A DNA stretch of 34,871 nucleotides, from NCBI GenBank assembly GCA_021736705.1, contig JAIPFI010000010.1, positions 1 to 34,871 on the forward strand, given 5' to 3'. The notes below the pieces were generated by a model. It had not been told where the DNA came from, did no database searches, and saw only the letters and a list, made by a program, of their open reading frames with translations. The position numbers and the translations under genes are program-made. Below are positions 1-9,388 of this stretch, one piece after another. Source of the stretch: Methylococcaceae bacterium (GTDB taxonomy: Bacteria; Pseudomonadota; Gammaproteobacteria; Methylococcales; Methylomonadaceae). Position 1 is the stretch's first letter; the number at the start of each line of letters is the position of its first letter.

Positions 1-29
1 CTCCTACGCAAAACGTTGTTATTGAAAAA

Positions 30-605
30 ATGAAGCATTACCTCATTCTGCTAATCAGCACCATACTGGTCAATAACTTTGTATTGGTTAAATTCTTAGG
101 CTTATGTCCATTTTTAGGCGTCTCGCGCAAGTTGGAATCTGCACTCAGCATGGGACTGGCAACTACCTTTGTCCTCACCTTGGCATCAGTCAGCAGCTAT
201 TTACTCTATCAATACTTGCTCATTCCTTTAGAGCTAGAATACTTGCGCACGATTAGCTTTATCGTCGTCATTGCCTGTGTCGTACAATTGACCGAAATTG
301 TCTTGCATAAAATCAGCCCGACGCTACATCGCTTACTGGGTCTTTATTTACCTTTAATCACCACTAATTGCGCGGTTTTAGGGGTTGCGCTATTGAATAT
401 TCAGGCACAACATAGCTTTTTAGAGTCTGTTATTTTTGGCATAGGCACAGCATTAGGTTTTACCTTAGTGTTAATTCTTTTTGCCGCGCTACGCGAACGT
501 ATTGATGTTGGCGATGTGCCGAAGCCATTTCAAGGTGCCGCCATAGGCCTAATAACTGCCGGACTGATGTCCATGGCCTTTATGGGTTTTACTGGACTCG
601 CTTAA
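30..605 (+). CDS. rsxA: Electron transport complex subunit RsxA (RnfA)
   Basis: Integral membrane subunit of the Rnf/Rsx complex, which couples electron transfer between ferredoxin or flavodoxin and NAD(H) to ion movement; in E. coli it also keeps SoxR reduced. The 191-residue product is nearly the size of E. coli RsxA (193) and has about six hydrophobic segments. The signature Cys-containing stretch [10 protein letters not shown] lies near residues 23-32, with the partner segment [11 protein letters not shown] near 110-120; in this family these conserved Cys residues hold a membrane [2Fe-2S] centre shared with RsxE. First gene of a tightly packed operon: its TAA shares one base with the ATG of rsxB. 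No good Shine-Dalgarno is visible before this ATG; the start is chosen by family length. The promoter lies outside the window. Assignment is firm from homology and gene order. Confidence 0.96.
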   Translation: MKHYLILLISTILVNNFVLVKFLGLCPFLGVSRKLESALSMGLATTFVLTLASVSSYLLYQYLLIPLELEYLRTISFIVVIACVVQLTEIVLHKISPTLHRLLGLYLPLITTNCAVLGVALLNIQAQHSFLESVIFGIGTALGFTLVLILFAALRERIDVGDVPKPFQGAAIGLITAGLMSMAFMGFTGLA

Positions 606-1126
606 TGTTATTACTGTGTCTACTTTTTATTTTGCTTGGCTTAATCTTAGGCTACGCCGCACAATATTTAAAAGTACAAGGCGATCCCATCGTTGAAAAA
701 ATAGAGGCTTTATTACCACAAACACAATGCGGGCAATGTCAATATCCCGGCTGCAAACCTTACGCTCAGGCTATCGCCCAAGGCCAGGCAGATATTAATC
801 AATGCCCGCCGGGCGGCGCACAAACCATTAACGCACTCGCTAATTTACTCGGCATTGAAGCCAAACCGCTCAACGCTGAATTTGGTGCAGTCAAAGCCCC
901 CGCCGTTGCTTTTATTATCGAACAAGACTGTATCGGCTGCGTAAAATGCATTCCGCCTTGTCCAGTCGATGCTATTTTAGGCGCCTCTAAACAAATGCAT
1001 ACCGTCATTGCTTCAGAATGTACGGGCTGTGAACTCTGCATCGCACCTTGCCCTGTCGATTGCATTATTATGATTCCCACAGGAAAAAAACCTAGCGAAT
1101 GGCAATGGTCAACCGCACATGACTAA
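605..1126 (+). CDS. rsxB: Electron transport complex iron-sulfur subunit RsxB (RnfB)
   Basis: Ferredoxin-like entry subunit of the Rnf complex that passes electrons through a chain of iron-sulfur clusters. An N-terminal hydrophobic anchor (residues 2-20) is followed by a C-x2-C-x4-C-x16-C cluster motif at Cys42, 45, 50 and 67. Two 4Fe-4S ferredoxin motifs follow: Cys109-112-115-119 and Cys139-142-145-149, each ending in CPVD. The length of 173 aa is typical for gammaproteobacterial RsxB. Translation is coupled to rsxA through TAATG, and the 3' end overlaps rsxC by 8 bases. All expected cluster ligands are present, so the protein should be functional. Confidence 0.96.
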   Translation: MLLLCLLFILLGLILGYAAQYLKVQGDPIVEKIEALLPQTQCGQCQYPGCKPYAQAIAQGQADINQCPPGGAQTINALANLLGIEAKPLNAEFGAVKAPAVAFIIEQDCIGCVKCIPPCPVDAILGASKQMHTVIASECTGCELCIAPCPVDCIIMIPTGKKPSEWQWSTAHD

Positions 1127-2579
1127 GCTCGCGCATTTTCATGGCGGCTTAAAATTAGCAGCACACACGCTGTCAGCGCCAATCATAGACAGCAGCTTGC
1201 CTGAAGAATTAATTTATCCCTTATTGCAACGTGCCCATCATTATGCGACGCCGATAGTTAAAATAAATGACCGCGTACTGAAAGGACAAATGATCGCCTC
1301 AGCAAATACGCCATTCACTGCGCCGATTCATGCCGCCAGCTCAGGCATTGTTAAAGCCATAGAGCCACGCATTATTGCCCATCCGTCTAATCTTACCGAC
1401 GATTGTCTTGTTATTGAAACCGATGGTTTAGATACAGCATTAACCTTTAGCCCTTGCCTGAACTATCAAAATGAAACGCCCGAAAATCTACGCGCCAAAA
1501 TTCATCAGGCGGGGATCGTAGGTTTAGGCGGCGCAGCCTTTCCTACCGCGACAAAATTAGCTATCGAACAAGACATACACACGCTGATTATTAATGGCGC
1601 GGAATGCGAGCCGTATATTAGTTGCGATGCCAGTTTAATCACGCAAAAAGCGACCGAAATAGTGCAAGGCGCATTGATTCTGCAATATATCCTGCAAGCA
1701 AAACACTGCATTATTGCCGTAGAAGAAAATATGTCGCAGGCAGAAAAAGCCTTACAGCAAGCTATCAGCACTGACTCAATACAACTGATTAGCGTTCCTG
1801 CCATTTACCCTACTGGCGGTGAGAAGCAACTCATTCAGGTATTAACTGGCACTAACATACCTGCAAAATCGCTACCCACTGCATACGGATTTATTTGCCA
1901 AAACATCGGTACGGCTTACGCGATTTATCAGGCCATAACCCACGGCATTCCATTAATAGAGCGCATCATAACCATCACAGGACAAGGCATAAACCAACCA
2001 CATAACATACGAACGCGCATTGGTACCCCGATTAAACACTTAATTGCCCAATGCGGCGGTTACAACAAAGATGTGCAACGCCTTATTATGGGCGGCTCCA
2101 TGATGGGCATCGCCTTAAGCTCAGATGCAATAGCAGTCACTAAAGCCAGTAATTGCATTTTAGCTATGACGGGCGATGAACTCACTAGCAAGCCCGCTGA
2201 AATGCCCTGCATCCGTTGCGGAGATTGCGCCACTGTTTGCCCTGCGGAATTACTACCCCAACAACTCTATTGGTATGGCCGCTCAGGGCAATTAGAGCAA
2301 TGCCAAGATTATCAATTATTTTCCTGCATCGAATGCGGTTGCTGTGATCTCGTCTGCCCTAGTCACATTCCTTTAGTACAACAATTTCGTGCGACAAAAG
2401 GTGCCATCAGCATCAAAGCAAAACAATCCGAACAAGCTAACTTAGCCAAAACACGTTTTCAGAATCAACAACAACGCCGTGCCCGAGAAGAACAAGAACA
2501 ATTAGCCAAAGCCGAAAAACGCCAAGCCACCATTGAAAAAATGAAAGCCGCGAGTTTAGCCAAGAAGAAAACACTCTAA
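1119..2579 (+). CDS. rsxC: Electron transport complex subunit RsxC (RnfC)
   Basis: Peripheral subunit that binds FMN and NADH and exchanges electrons with RsxB. It has the NuoF-like core, with a glycine-rich stretch [16 protein letters not shown] near residue 135, and two ferredoxin motifs at Cys364-367-370-374 and Cys403-406-409-413. The last 60 residues are Lys/Ala/Gln/Glu-rich and look like a charged helix or short coiled coil. At 486 aa it lacks the long Ala/Lys/Glu repeat tail that brings E. coli RsxC to about 740 residues; short forms are common outside enterics. It overlaps rsxB by 8 bases and is separated from rsxD by 2 bases. Confidence 0.95.
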   Translation: MTKLAHFHGGLKLAAHTLSAPIIDSSLPEELIYPLLQRAHHYATPIVKINDRVLKGQMIASANTPFTAPIHAASSGIVKAIEPRIIAHPSNLTDDCLVIETDGLDTALTFSPCLNYQNETPENLRAKIHQAGIVGLGGAAFPTATKLAIEQDIHTLIINGAECEPYISCDASLITQKATEIVQGALILQYILQAKHCIIAVEENMSQAEKALQQAISTDSIQLISVPAIYPTGGEKQLIQVLTGTNIPAKSLPTAYGFICQNIGTAYAIYQAITHGIPLIERIITITGQGINQPHNIRTRIGTPIKHLIAQCGGYNKDVQRLIMGGSMMGIALSSDAIAVTKASNCILAMTGDELTSKPAEMPCIRCGDCATVCPAELLPQQLYWYGRSGQLEQCQDYQLFSCIECGCCDLVCPSHIPLVQQFRATKGAISIKAKQSEQANLAKTRFQNQQQRRAREEQEQLAKAEKRQATIEKMKAASLAKKKTL

Positions 2580-2581
2580 CT

Positions 2582-3529
2582 ATGCAATTTCCTACTAGCA
2601 GCTCACCTTTTACCCCTGTAAACAATACGGTTAATCGTATCATGCTGCAAGTGTTGCTTGCCTTAATACCGGCTATTAGCCTTATGTTTTGGCTGTTTGG
2701 CCGCGCATTTTTAATGCAACTCTTACTTGCTTGCAGTACCGCGCTATTAGCTGAAGCCTGTATGCTCTGGCTAAGAAAAAAACCCATAAAAATGCACTTA
2801 TTGGATTTAAGCGCGCTAGTGAGTGCGGTGTTATTAGCGCTCGCAATACCGACCATTGCCCCTTGGTGGATCAGCGTTAGCGGCACTTTGTTTGCCATTA
2901 TTATCGCCAAGCATCTCTATGGCGGCTTAGGCTATAACCCTTTTAATCCGGCAATGGCTGGCTATGTGTTTTTATTAATCTCCTTTCCCCAGCAAATGAC
3001 TGCGTGGCAACTGCCTTTTGATGTCATCAGTTCAGCCACTGTTTTAGATCATACAAAGACACAATTGGGTTTAGGTTTTTCAATCGGCGAAATAAGCACT
3101 TCACCGCTGTTTGGTTATGTGGCAGGCAAAGACCTAGAATACCTGTCCTTAGCTTATTTATTTGGAGGTCTCTGGTTATTGCAGCGCAAAGTCATCAGCT
3201 GGCATATTCCGGTGGCCGTGCTGTTAGGCTTAACTTTTCCAGCATTCATTGCCTATCTAATAGATAGCACGCGATTTACTTCGCCCTTATTTCATCTGTT
3301 TTCAGGCGCCACCTTGTGCTGTGCTTTTTTTATCGCTACCGACCCCGTCACAGCAGCAACAAGTAACAAAGGCCGTCTAATTTTTGGTCTATTGATCGGG
3401 AGTTTAATTTATCTTATCCGCACGTGGGGCGGCTATCCCGACGCTATCGCTTTTGCCGTGTTATTAGCTAATCTTGCCGCACCCAGTATTGATTATTACA
3501 CACGCCCCAAGCGAGTGAAACAGCCATGA
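2582..3529 (+). CDS. rsxD: Electron transport complex subunit RsxD (RnfD)
   Basis: Membrane subunit of Rnf that carries covalently bound FMN. The 315-aa product is very hydrophobic and keeps family landmarks: YGGLGYNPFNPAMAGY near residue 115, SSATVLD with Thr153 (this aligns with the flavinylated Thr of Vibrio and E. coli RnfD), and FSGATLCCAFFIATDPVT near 240-255, followed by GGYPDAIAFAVLLANL. It is somewhat shorter than E. coli RsxD (352 aa), mostly in the loop before Thr153. The gene sits between rsxC (2-base gap) and rsxG (ATGA overlap), which implies translational coupling. Confidence 0.95.
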   Translation: MQFPTSSSPFTPVNNTVNRIMLQVLLALIPAISLMFWLFGRAFLMQLLLACSTALLAEACMLWLRKKPIKMHLLDLSALVSAVLLALAIPTIAPWWISVSGTLFAIIIAKHLYGGLGYNPFNPAMAGYVFLLISFPQQMTAWQLPFDVISSATVLDHTKTQLGLGFSIGEISTSPLFGYVAGKDLEYLSLAYLFGGLWLLQRKVISWHIPVAVLLGLTFPAFIAYLIDSTRFTSPLFHLFSGATLCCAFFIATDPVTAATSNKGRLIFGLLIGSLIYLIRTWGGYPDAIAFAVLLANLAAPSIDYYTRPKRVKQP

Positions 3530-4116
3530 GCTTCACTCCACCGACACTTGCCGCACTGCGCATAGGTCTATTTTCTTTTATTATCGTGGGCTTGGTTTCT
3601 GTGGTTTATCATGGCACCAAAGATAAAATCGCAGACAATGAACGACGCGCTTTATTGCACAGCTTACAAAGTGTTATTGATAAACGCCTCTATGATAATG
3701 ACCTAGCCAATGACAAAATCCAACTAAACGCCAACGGGCAAACCCATACGATATATCGTGCCCGCCAAGCAGGTAAGCCAATAGCCGCGATTATCACCAG
3801 CACGACAACACAAGGTTATAATGGCGATATTGATTTGCTGATTGCTATCAATGTTAGCGGCACAATAAACGCTGTGCGCGTCCTTAATCACAGAGAAACA
3901 CCCAGTCTGGGTGATGCCATAGAACTGAAAAAATCCGACTGGATTTTAAGTTTTAGTAAACTCGCATTACAGAACCTAGATCAGTGGGCGGTTAAACGTG
4001 ACGGCGGCAATTTTGATCAATTTACTGGCGCAACCATTACCCCGCGCGCCATTGTTAATGAAGTCAAAAACACGGCGTTATTTTTTCAACAACACCAACA
4101 CGAGATTTTTCAATAA
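3526..4116 (+). CDS. rsxG: Electron transport complex subunit RsxG (RnfG)
   Basis: Periplasm-facing flavoprotein subunit of Rnf. One N-terminal transmembrane helix (about residues 10-30) is followed by an FMN-binding domain. The flavinylation motif TGAT occurs in FDQFTGATITPRAIV with the acceptor Thr at 170. The block LNHRETPSLGDAIE near 122-135 is also typical of the RnfG/NqrC FMN domain. Length 196 aa, normal for the family. The ATG overlaps the rsxD stop (ATGA), and rsxE begins at the very next base after the stop. Confidence 0.95.
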   Translation: MSFTPPTLAALRIGLFSFIIVGLVSVVYHGTKDKIADNERRALLHSLQSVIDKRLYDNDLANDKIQLNANGQTHTIYRARQAGKPIAAIITSTTTQGYNGDIDLLIAINVSGTINAVRVLNHRETPSLGDAIELKKSDWILSFSKLALQNLDQWAVKRDGGNFDQFTGATITPRAIVNEVKNTALFFQQHQHEIFQ

Positions 4117-4758
4117 ATGCGCTCAGACTATTCGAAAATCCTGAGTAATGGCTTATGGCATAACAATCAAGCCCTTGTTGCTTTATTAGGCTTATGCCCT
4201 TTGCTGGCTGTTAGCAATACCGTCATCAATAGCTTGGGTCTAGGACTGGCCACAACCTTAACGCTGATATTATCCAATGTACTGGTTTCTTCATTACGCC
4301 AATTTATTCTGCCGGAAATCAGGCTGCCGCTGTTTGTGCTAATTATTGCGGGTGTCGTCACTATCATCGAATTAATCATGCATGCGTGGTTTTATGAACT
4401 CTACAAAATTCTGGGGATTTTCATTCCACTGATTGTCACCAACTGCGCCATTATTGGTCGCGCGGAAGTCTTTGCCTCTAAAAATCGGATTCTACCTTCC
4501 ATATTAGATGGTTTAGCCATGGGTTTAGGCTTTAGTTTTGCTTTAATTTTATTGGGTGGCTTTAGGGAGCTATTAGGTTCAGGTACTTTATTAACGCAAG
4601 CCGATTTACTGTTTGGCGATACGGCCAAAAACTGGCAAATCTCTGTTTTTGATGACAGTTCAGGCATTTTATTAGCCATACTACCTCCCGGCGCTTTTAT
4701 AGGCTTAGGCTTATTGATTGCCTTAAAAAATGCCTTTGAACAAAGCAACAGACTGTAG
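4117..4758 (+). CDS. rsxE: Electron transport complex subunit RsxE (RnfE)
   Basis: Polytopic membrane subunit, paralogous to RsxA, which it pairs with in an antiparallel fashion. The Cys motifs [11 protein letters not shown] (near residue 25) and [15 protein letters not shown] (near 108) are those proposed to hold the shared membrane iron-sulfur centre. The [28 protein letters not shown] region is highly characteristic. 213 aa, close to the E. coli length (231). The stop codon TAG is formed by the GTAG head of a REP-like palindrome that begins at 4755, so the last few residues may differ from those of relatives. Last rsx gene; nth follows after 73 bases. Confidence 0.95.
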   Translation: MRSDYSKILSNGLWHNNQALVALLGLCPLLAVSNTVINSLGLGLATTLTLILSNVLVSSLRQFILPEIRLPLFVLIIAGVVTIIELIMHAWFYELYKILGIFIPLIVTNCAIIGRAEVFASKNRILPSILDGLAMGLGFSFALILLGGFRELLGSGTLLTQADLLFGDTAKNWQISVFDDSSGILLAILPPGAFIGLGLLIALKNAFEQSNRL

Positions 4759-4813
4759 GGCAAGGCTGTATAGCCCGCTTTATTGCAAAATAGCGGCCTG
4801 AAGTCCGCGCTAC
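4755..4813. repeat. GTAG-type REP palindrome overlapping the rsxE stop
   Basis: Imperfect inverted repeat that begins GTAGGGCAAGGC and ends in CTAC. Its right half, read on the minus strand, begins GTAGCGCGGAC, so the two halves resemble two sub-variants of the same REP family. It spans the rsxE stop codon and ends about 18 bases before the nth start. It belongs to the same family as 8575-8641, 24070-24137 and 32021-32076. Confidence 0.75.
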
Positions 4814-4831
4814 CCTCACACACGAAAGTTT

Positions 4832-5470
4832 ATGAATAAAGACAAACGCTTAGAAATATTTAAACGCCTAGCCGAAGCCATTCCAGAGCCCGTTACCGAA
4901 CTAAACTACAGCAGCACTTTTGAATTGTTAATCGCAGTCGTTTTATCCGCACAAGCTACCGATAAAAGCGTGAATAAAGCCACTGCAAAACTATTTCCTG
5001 TGGCCAATACCCCACAAGCTATTGTTGATTTAGGTGAAGAGGGCTTAAAAGACTATATAAAAACCATCGGTTTATTTAACAGTAAAGGTGCCAATATTAT
5101 TAAACTGTGCCGCAAATTACTGGATGATTTTCAGGGGGAAGTACCGCAAACCCGCGAAGAATTAGAATCACTTGCCGGAGTCGGGCGTAAAACTGCGAAT
5201 GTGATCTTAAACACCGCTTTTGGTCAGCCGGTCATGGCGGTGGACACGCATATCTTCCGGGTCTCCAATCGTACCGGTATTGCACCGGGAAAAAACGTTT
5301 TAGACGTTGAAGCTAAATTAGATAAAAACGTGCCTAAAGAATACAAAGTTGACGCACATCATTTATTGATTTTACACGGCCGTTATACCTGCATTGCAAG
5401 AAAACCGCGTTGTGGCAGTTGTGTGATTGAAGATTTATGCGAATTTAAGGAGAAGGTATATGGCGCATAA
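4832..5470 (+). CDS. nth: Endonuclease III
   Basis: DNA glycosylase/AP lyase that removes oxidised pyrimidines in base excision repair. The helix-hairpin-helix block LAGVGRKTANVI carries the catalytic Lys120, and VDTHIFRVSNR carries Asp138; both have the same numbering as E. coli Nth. The C-terminal 4Fe-4S cluster ligands are C-x6-C-x2-C-x5-C at Cys187, 194, 197 and 203, again as in E. coli. 212 aa. The rsxE-nth order is conserved in many gammaproteobacteria. Here a REP palindrome lies between the two genes, and GAAAG precedes the ATG as a weak ribosome-binding site. Confidence 0.97.
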   Translation: MNKDKRLEIFKRLAEAIPEPVTELNYSSTFELLIAVVLSAQATDKSVNKATAKLFPVANTPQAIVDLGEEGLKDYIKTIGLFNSKGANIIKLCRKLLDDFQGEVPQTREELESLAGVGRKTANVILNTAFGQPVMAVDTHIFRVSNRTGIAPGKNVLDVEAKLDKNVPKEYKVDAHHLLILHGRYTCIARKPRCGSCVIEDLCEFKEKVYGA

Positions 5471-5490
5471 AGAGACGAGAGGAAGAAGCT

Positions 5491-5523
5491 TTTAGCCACG
5501 ACTTATATGAAATCGTGGCTAAA
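5491..5523. terminator. Hairpin between convergent nth and MCP genes
   Basis: Perfect 11-bp inverted repeat: TTTAGCCACGA at 5491-5501 and TCGTGGCTAAA at 5513-5523, with an 11-base loop. It lies 20 bases after the nth stop and 11 bases beyond the end of the convergent chemotaxis gene, so it could stop transcription from both sides. No strong T-run follows on either strand. The arm TAGCCACGA recurs in the degenerate element at 20400, so it may also be a REP relic. Confidence 0.55.
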
Positions 5524-5534
5524 TACGGCACAAT

Positions 5535-7553
5535 CTATACCTTAAACCTTGATATCAAAGCCTGTAAATCACTAGCCAACTGCGCCAGAATTTGACTGTT
5601 TTCAGTGACTTGTTGAGAACCTTGTGCCGCATCCATAGTCACACCATTAATATGTTCAATGCTACGACTAATGCTATCGACTACAACAGATTGCGCTTCA
5701 GAAGCGCTAGCAATTTGCGTACACATATCATCAATTTTGGTCACCGCGCTGGTGATATTCTCTAAAAACTCACTTTCCTTCTTGGCTTCTTGAATCGTTG
5801 TTTGGGTGCGCTCCTGACTTTCATTCATCGCACTCACTGCCTTCCGAGTTCCTTGTTGCAAGCGTTCAATCATGCTTTGTATCTCGGTGGTTGACGCCTG
5901 AGTACGACTTGCCAATGTTCTCACTTCATCCGCTACAACCGCAAAACCTCGTCCTTGCTCACCCGCTCTCGCTGCTTCAATCGCAGCATTTAAAGCTAAT
6001 AAATTAGTCTGTTCTGCAATACTTTTAATAACATCCAGCACCGTTCCAATACGCTCTCCGTCAGTTTCTAATTGTCTAATTACCTCAGTAGCCACAGTAA
6101 TTTCTTCTGAAAGCGCTGTAATCGCAGAGACAGAATTACTGACAATGGCACGACCATTACTTGCTTGTTGGTGAGCATTTTTAGTCGCCATTGCTGTGGA
6201 AGATGCACTTCTTGCTACTTCTTGTACTGTTGCTACCATTTCCGTCATAGCCGTTGCCACCTGCTCAACTTCTTCTTGTTGTCGTTTAACCCCTTGATTA
6301 GTCTGTGTACTGGTCATTGACAGCTCTTCAGCTCCTGAAGCAAGCTGTTCAATAGAGCGCTCTAATTCACGCACCACCTCGGCAAACTGGCCTGCCATGC
6401 GGTTAAATGAATGCGCAACATCAGCAAACTCATCTTCATTATCTAACTGCAAACGAGAAGTTAAGTCTCCTTTTGCCAGTTTTGCAGAAGTTTCTTTAAT
6501 TTTTAATATGGCCGTATTAAATGAATAATAAAAACCCCCAAATAAATACAAAGCTAAGAAGGTAAAGACCGCAACAATAAGGCCTAAAGTGGTCATTTTT
6601 GTCGTTAACTGTGCTTCTCGCTGCGCTAGCAATAAAGCCAATTCAGGAATTAATTGATCCAATAATTTAAAATTCGCCGTAATAGCTTCAGTTCCCTTCG
6701 CAAAAACCACCGTCGGCTCAATTATTATTGGCATTGCCTGTAAAATTTCTCGATCAAGAAACTGCAAATAATTTTCTGCAACACGCTTCGCGGTATCAAC
6801 ATCGGGCTTAATTTTGGCGCTAACCTCAGGATTGCTTTGCCCAATCACCTTGGCTCCTCTATTTAAGGTCTTAATACTTTTTTGTACTGTTGCTAATAAA
6901 CTGGATAACTTAATACTTTCTTTGTTAGTAATCACGGTTTTGACTGCCAAACCTGAAGCCATGCCTCTAGCCTGACCTAAATTTTCTACAATTTGCGGTA
7001 AAGCATTCACAATAGAAGAGGCAACATAAAAACTTTCCAACTCCGAATCCATAGTTAATCCAGAACTATCACTCACAGAAGAAATCAACTCCAATACACT
7101 GGCAATCAACTGCGTATGTCGGGTAAAAATATCTTTTGCTTGACCATCAAAAGCGTCAGTTTCTAATCGTTGCCAGACTAATTTAATTTCTTGCCATTTT
7201 GCGGTTGCATTGAGTTTTGCACCTAATTGCTTATCAAGCTCATTAATTATCTGAATATCCTGGGCAATTTGTTGGCGCTTATCTAATAATTTACTTTTAA
7301 ATGCAATATCGCCCGATAAATAAGTATTTGTCATCCCTCGATGTTCGGGAAGATGCTGAATTAATTGACGTAAAGGCACAATATACTGCAAGCCCATTTG
7401 TTCTTTTTTTGCAACATCAAGAGCAACCAGCTGCCCCGCTATTAATAAACAAAAGGTAATAATCAGCGGTGTTAAAAATGCGATAGAAATCAAAAGCATT
7501 TTTTTAGAACAACTCATCTGGTTCATCAGCGCCGTAGCGGGTGCGATTAGCAT
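5535..7553 (-). CDS. Methyl-accepting chemotaxis protein
   Basis: Transmembrane chemoreceptor that controls CheA through its cytoplasmic signalling tip. Order in the 672-aa protein: TM1 about residues 18-42; an all-helical periplasmic sensor (about 43-325) with [16 protein letters not shown] near 70, resembling the start of NIT-type nitrate/nitrite sensor domains, though the ligand is unknown; TM2 about 325-347; HAMP (about 348-400) with [10 protein letters not shown]; then the MCP signalling domain, with the tip [20 protein letters not shown] and [15 protein letters not shown] near 510-550. There is no CheR-binding pentapeptide at the C terminus. AGAGG six bases upstream supports the start. 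No che genes are nearby, so it is an orphan receptor, convergent with nth. Confidence 0.93.
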   Translation of the reverse strand: MLIAPATALMNQMSCSKKMLLISIAFLTPLIITFCLLIAGQLVALDVAKKEQMGLQYIVPLRQLIQHLPEHRGMTNTYLSGDIAFKSKLLDKRQQIAQDIQIINELDKQLGAKLNATAKWQEIKLVWQRLETDAFDGQAKDIFTRHTQLIASVLELISSVSDSSGLTMDSELESFYVASSIVNALPQIVENLGQARGMASGLAVKTVITNKESIKLSSLLATVQKSIKTLNRGAKVIGQSNPEVSAKIKPDVDTAKRVAENYLQFLDREILQAMPIIIEPTVVFAKGTEAITANFKLLDQLIPELALLLAQREAQLTTKMTTLGLIVAVFTFLALYLFGGFYYSFNTAILKIKETSAKLAKGDLTSRLQLDNEDEFADVAHSFNRMAGQFAEVVRELERSIEQLASGAEELSMTSTQTNQGVKRQQEEVEQVATAMTEMVATVQEVARSASSTAMATKNAHQQASNGRAIVSNSVSAITALSEEITVATEVIRQLETDGERIGTVLDVIKSIAEQTNLLALNAAIEAARAGEQGRGFAVVADEVRTLASRTQASTTEIQSMIERLQQGTRKAVSAMNESQERTQTTIQEAKKESEFLENITSAVTKIDDMCTQIASASEAQSVVVDSISRSIEHINGVTMDAAQGSQQVTENSQILAQLASDLQALISRFKV

Positions 7554-7610
7554 AGGAAGCCTCTTTATAATTATGGTTTATTCCGAATATATCGGCCTAG
7601 CTTAAACAAA

Positions 7611-8534
7611 CTAAAATATATTAATCTGTTGTTCATCAACCGTATAGTTATGGGAATCCTCCAATAGAATATCGGCGGCATGACTCTCTACGCCCTCGAC
7701 CCCATCTAATTGAATGTCATGGGCAACCCCATGCAGTGAAATAATTAAAATAACGCCCGCTAAAATTAAAGCAATTTGCTGTAGTGACGTTTTAATATCA
7801 GTTTTCTTGTGCAAGGTTGGAATCAAATCGGCGACGGCAATATAAATAAAACTGGATGATGCTATCGCCAAAAAATAAGGCAAACTATCATGAAGACCCG
7901 CCAAACTATAATAAGCCAGCACCCCGCCCAGCACGGTTGTTAAGCTGGCGAGCACATTGTAAATCAGCGCTTTCTTTTTAGAAAAACCACTGTGCAATAG
8001 AATCGCAAAATCCCCTACCTCTTGCGGAATTTCATGCGCAGCAACAGCCAAGCTAGTAACAATGCCTAATTGAACATCAGTTAAAAATGCCGCGGCAATC
8101 AACACGCCATCAACAAAGTTATGCAGGCCATCACCAATGAGAATCATTGTTCCAGCGGATTGATGTGAGCCATGCGCATGACTATGACCATGGCCATGGC
8201 CGTGATCATGTTCATCGGTATCAATATGAGCTTCACAACGACTCGAATGGCAATGTCGCCAAATCAATAACTTCTCTAAAGTAAAGAATAACAATAAACC
8301 CAGCATAATCGAGCCAGATAACGTCTGTATTTCTGATGATCCGACCTCTTCAAAGGCATGCGGAATCAGCCCCCAAAAAGCCACCGCCAATAGAGCGCCG
8401 GTGGCAAAGCTAATTCCGTGCGGCAAAACTTTAGTGCGCATATTGTCAGATAACAGCAAAAAAACAGAAGCGGCTAAAACACTTAATACGCCGCCGATAG
8501 CCGTAAAAATAATAATTAAAAAAAGTAAATTCAT
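7611..8534 (-). CDS. ZIP family metal transporter
   Basis: Probable zinc or other divalent-metal transporter of the cytoplasmic membrane. The 307-aa protein has about eight hydrophobic segments and both core ZIP motifs: GDGLHNFVDGVLIAAAF in TM4 and AVAAHEIPQEVGDFAILL in TM5, whose His/Asn/Asp/Glu residues form the binuclear metal site. Between TM3 and TM4 (about residues 105-125) is a histidine-rich loop with alternating HGHGHSHAHG, typical of metal-sensing loops. The product is closer to the general ZIP/SLC39 group than to short ZupT, so no symbol is given. The gene stands alone with a REP palindrome just upstream; no clear Zur box was recognised. Confidence 0.92.
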   Translation of the reverse strand: MNLLFLIIIFTAIGGVLSVLAASVFLLLSDNMRTKVLPHGISFATGALLAVAFWGLIPHAFEEVGSSEIQTLSGSIMLGLLLFFTLEKLLIWRHCHSSRCEAHIDTDEHDHGHGHGHSHAHGSHQSAGTMILIGDGLHNFVDGVLIAAAFLTDVQLGIVTSLAVAAHEIPQEVGDFAILLHSGFSKKKALIYNVLASLTTVLGGVLAYYSLAGLHDSLPYFLAIASSSFIYIAVADLIPTLHKKTDIKTSLQQIALILAGVILIISLHGVAHDIQLDGVEGVESHAADILLEDSHNYTVDEQQINIF

Positions 8535-8574
8535 CGCAAGAAATAATAAAGTGAGATTATCTGTGAAACCGAGT

Positions 8575-8641
8575 GTAGGGCGTGGCTTTAGCCCGCCTTT
8601 ACATGGCTGCTGGGTGTTGGCGGGCTGAAGCCACGCCCTAC
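8575..8641. repeat. GTAG-type REP palindrome
   Basis: Strong inverted repeat of about 24-bp arms. The left arm begins GTAGGGCGTGGCTTTAGCCC; the right arm, read on the minus strand, is the same with one change. The central loop is about 19 bases. It lies between the divergent-side ends of the ZIP gene (start at 8534) and pgeF (stop at 8663). Each arm also holds an internal GGCTTTAGCC hairpin, the usual REP architecture. Confidence 0.85.
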
Positions 8642-8662
8642 GAAAATAACAGAGTTCGCAAG

Positions 8663-9388
8663 CTACTCCATCCAGATTAAAGTTGCCATGCGCCCCGTTT
8701 GGCCATCGCGTCGATAGGAAAAAAAACGTTCTATTTCAGATACGGTGCAAAACTGCCCGCCATAAATCTTTTGCACACCCGCATTATTTAATAGAATCCG
8801 AGCAATTTGGTAAATATCGGCCAAATACTTATCGCCACTTTGCGGGGTGAATGCACCAGCAAATTGCCCCGATTTATTAACAAAAGCAGCATAGACATCT
8901 TGCCCAACTTCAAAACATTGTGGACCTATAGCAGGGCCTAGCCATACCAATAGTTCGGTATCAGGCATCTTTGCCACAGCATTTTCAACAATGCCATTCA
9001 GTAATCCACGCCAACCACCATGAATTGCCGCGACTGTAGTTCCCCGTGCATCACAAAGTAACAACGGCAAACAATCTGCGGTTAACACCGTACAAACGAT
9101 ATTTTTTTTATGCGTATAACTGGCATCAGCAACCAATACCTGATTGTATTGGTCAGCACACATCACATCGACACTATGCGTTTGCTGTAACCAGACAGGT
9201 TCACTGGGTAAGGCCAACATCTGCTTAATCTGTTGCCTATTTTTAAGTACGTCTTCCAGATTATCCTGTACATGATCGGCAGGATTCAAACTATTAAATT
9301 TAGCCCGACTAAATCCGCCCGTCCTTAATGTTGTCGCTGCCCTAATATGTCGGGGTGCAGGCCAATCAGGAATGATCCAATGTGTCAT
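8663..9388 (-). CDS. pgeF: Laccase-domain purine nucleoside phosphorylase / PgeF (YfiH family)
   Basis: Cytoplasmic protein of the YfiH/multicopper polyphenol oxidase (laccase) family; members cleave purine nucleosides, and in E. coli the protein is linked to editing of peptidoglycan precursors. The 241-aa product carries the metal-ligand motifs LQQTHSVDV (near 65), ADCLPLLLCD (near 105), AAIHGGWRGLLNG (near 120) and IGPQCFEVG (near 155), and ends with RRDGQTGRMATLIWM. GAGGG four bases before the ATG marks the start. Its 5' end overlaps the 3' end of rluD by 23 bases. The rluD-pgeF pair is conserved next to bamD in many gammaproteobacteria. Confidence 0.94.
   Translation of the reverse strand: MTHWIIPDWPAPRHIRAATTLRTGGFSRAKFNSLNPADHVQDNLEDVLKNRQQIKQMLALPSEPVWLQQTHSVDVMCADQYNQVLVADASYTHKKNIVCTVLTADCLPLLLCDARGTTVAAIHGGWRGLLNGIVENAVAKMPDTELLVWLGPAIGPQCFEVGQDVYAAFVNKSGQFAGAFTPQSGDKYLADIYQIARILLNNAGVQKIYGGQFCTVSEIERFFSYRRDGQTGRMATLIWME

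Noticed and set aside
799-1080. 93-codon minus-strand frame over rsxB
   Set aside because: Mirror of the Cys/Pro-rich iron-sulfur codons of rsxB on the other strand.
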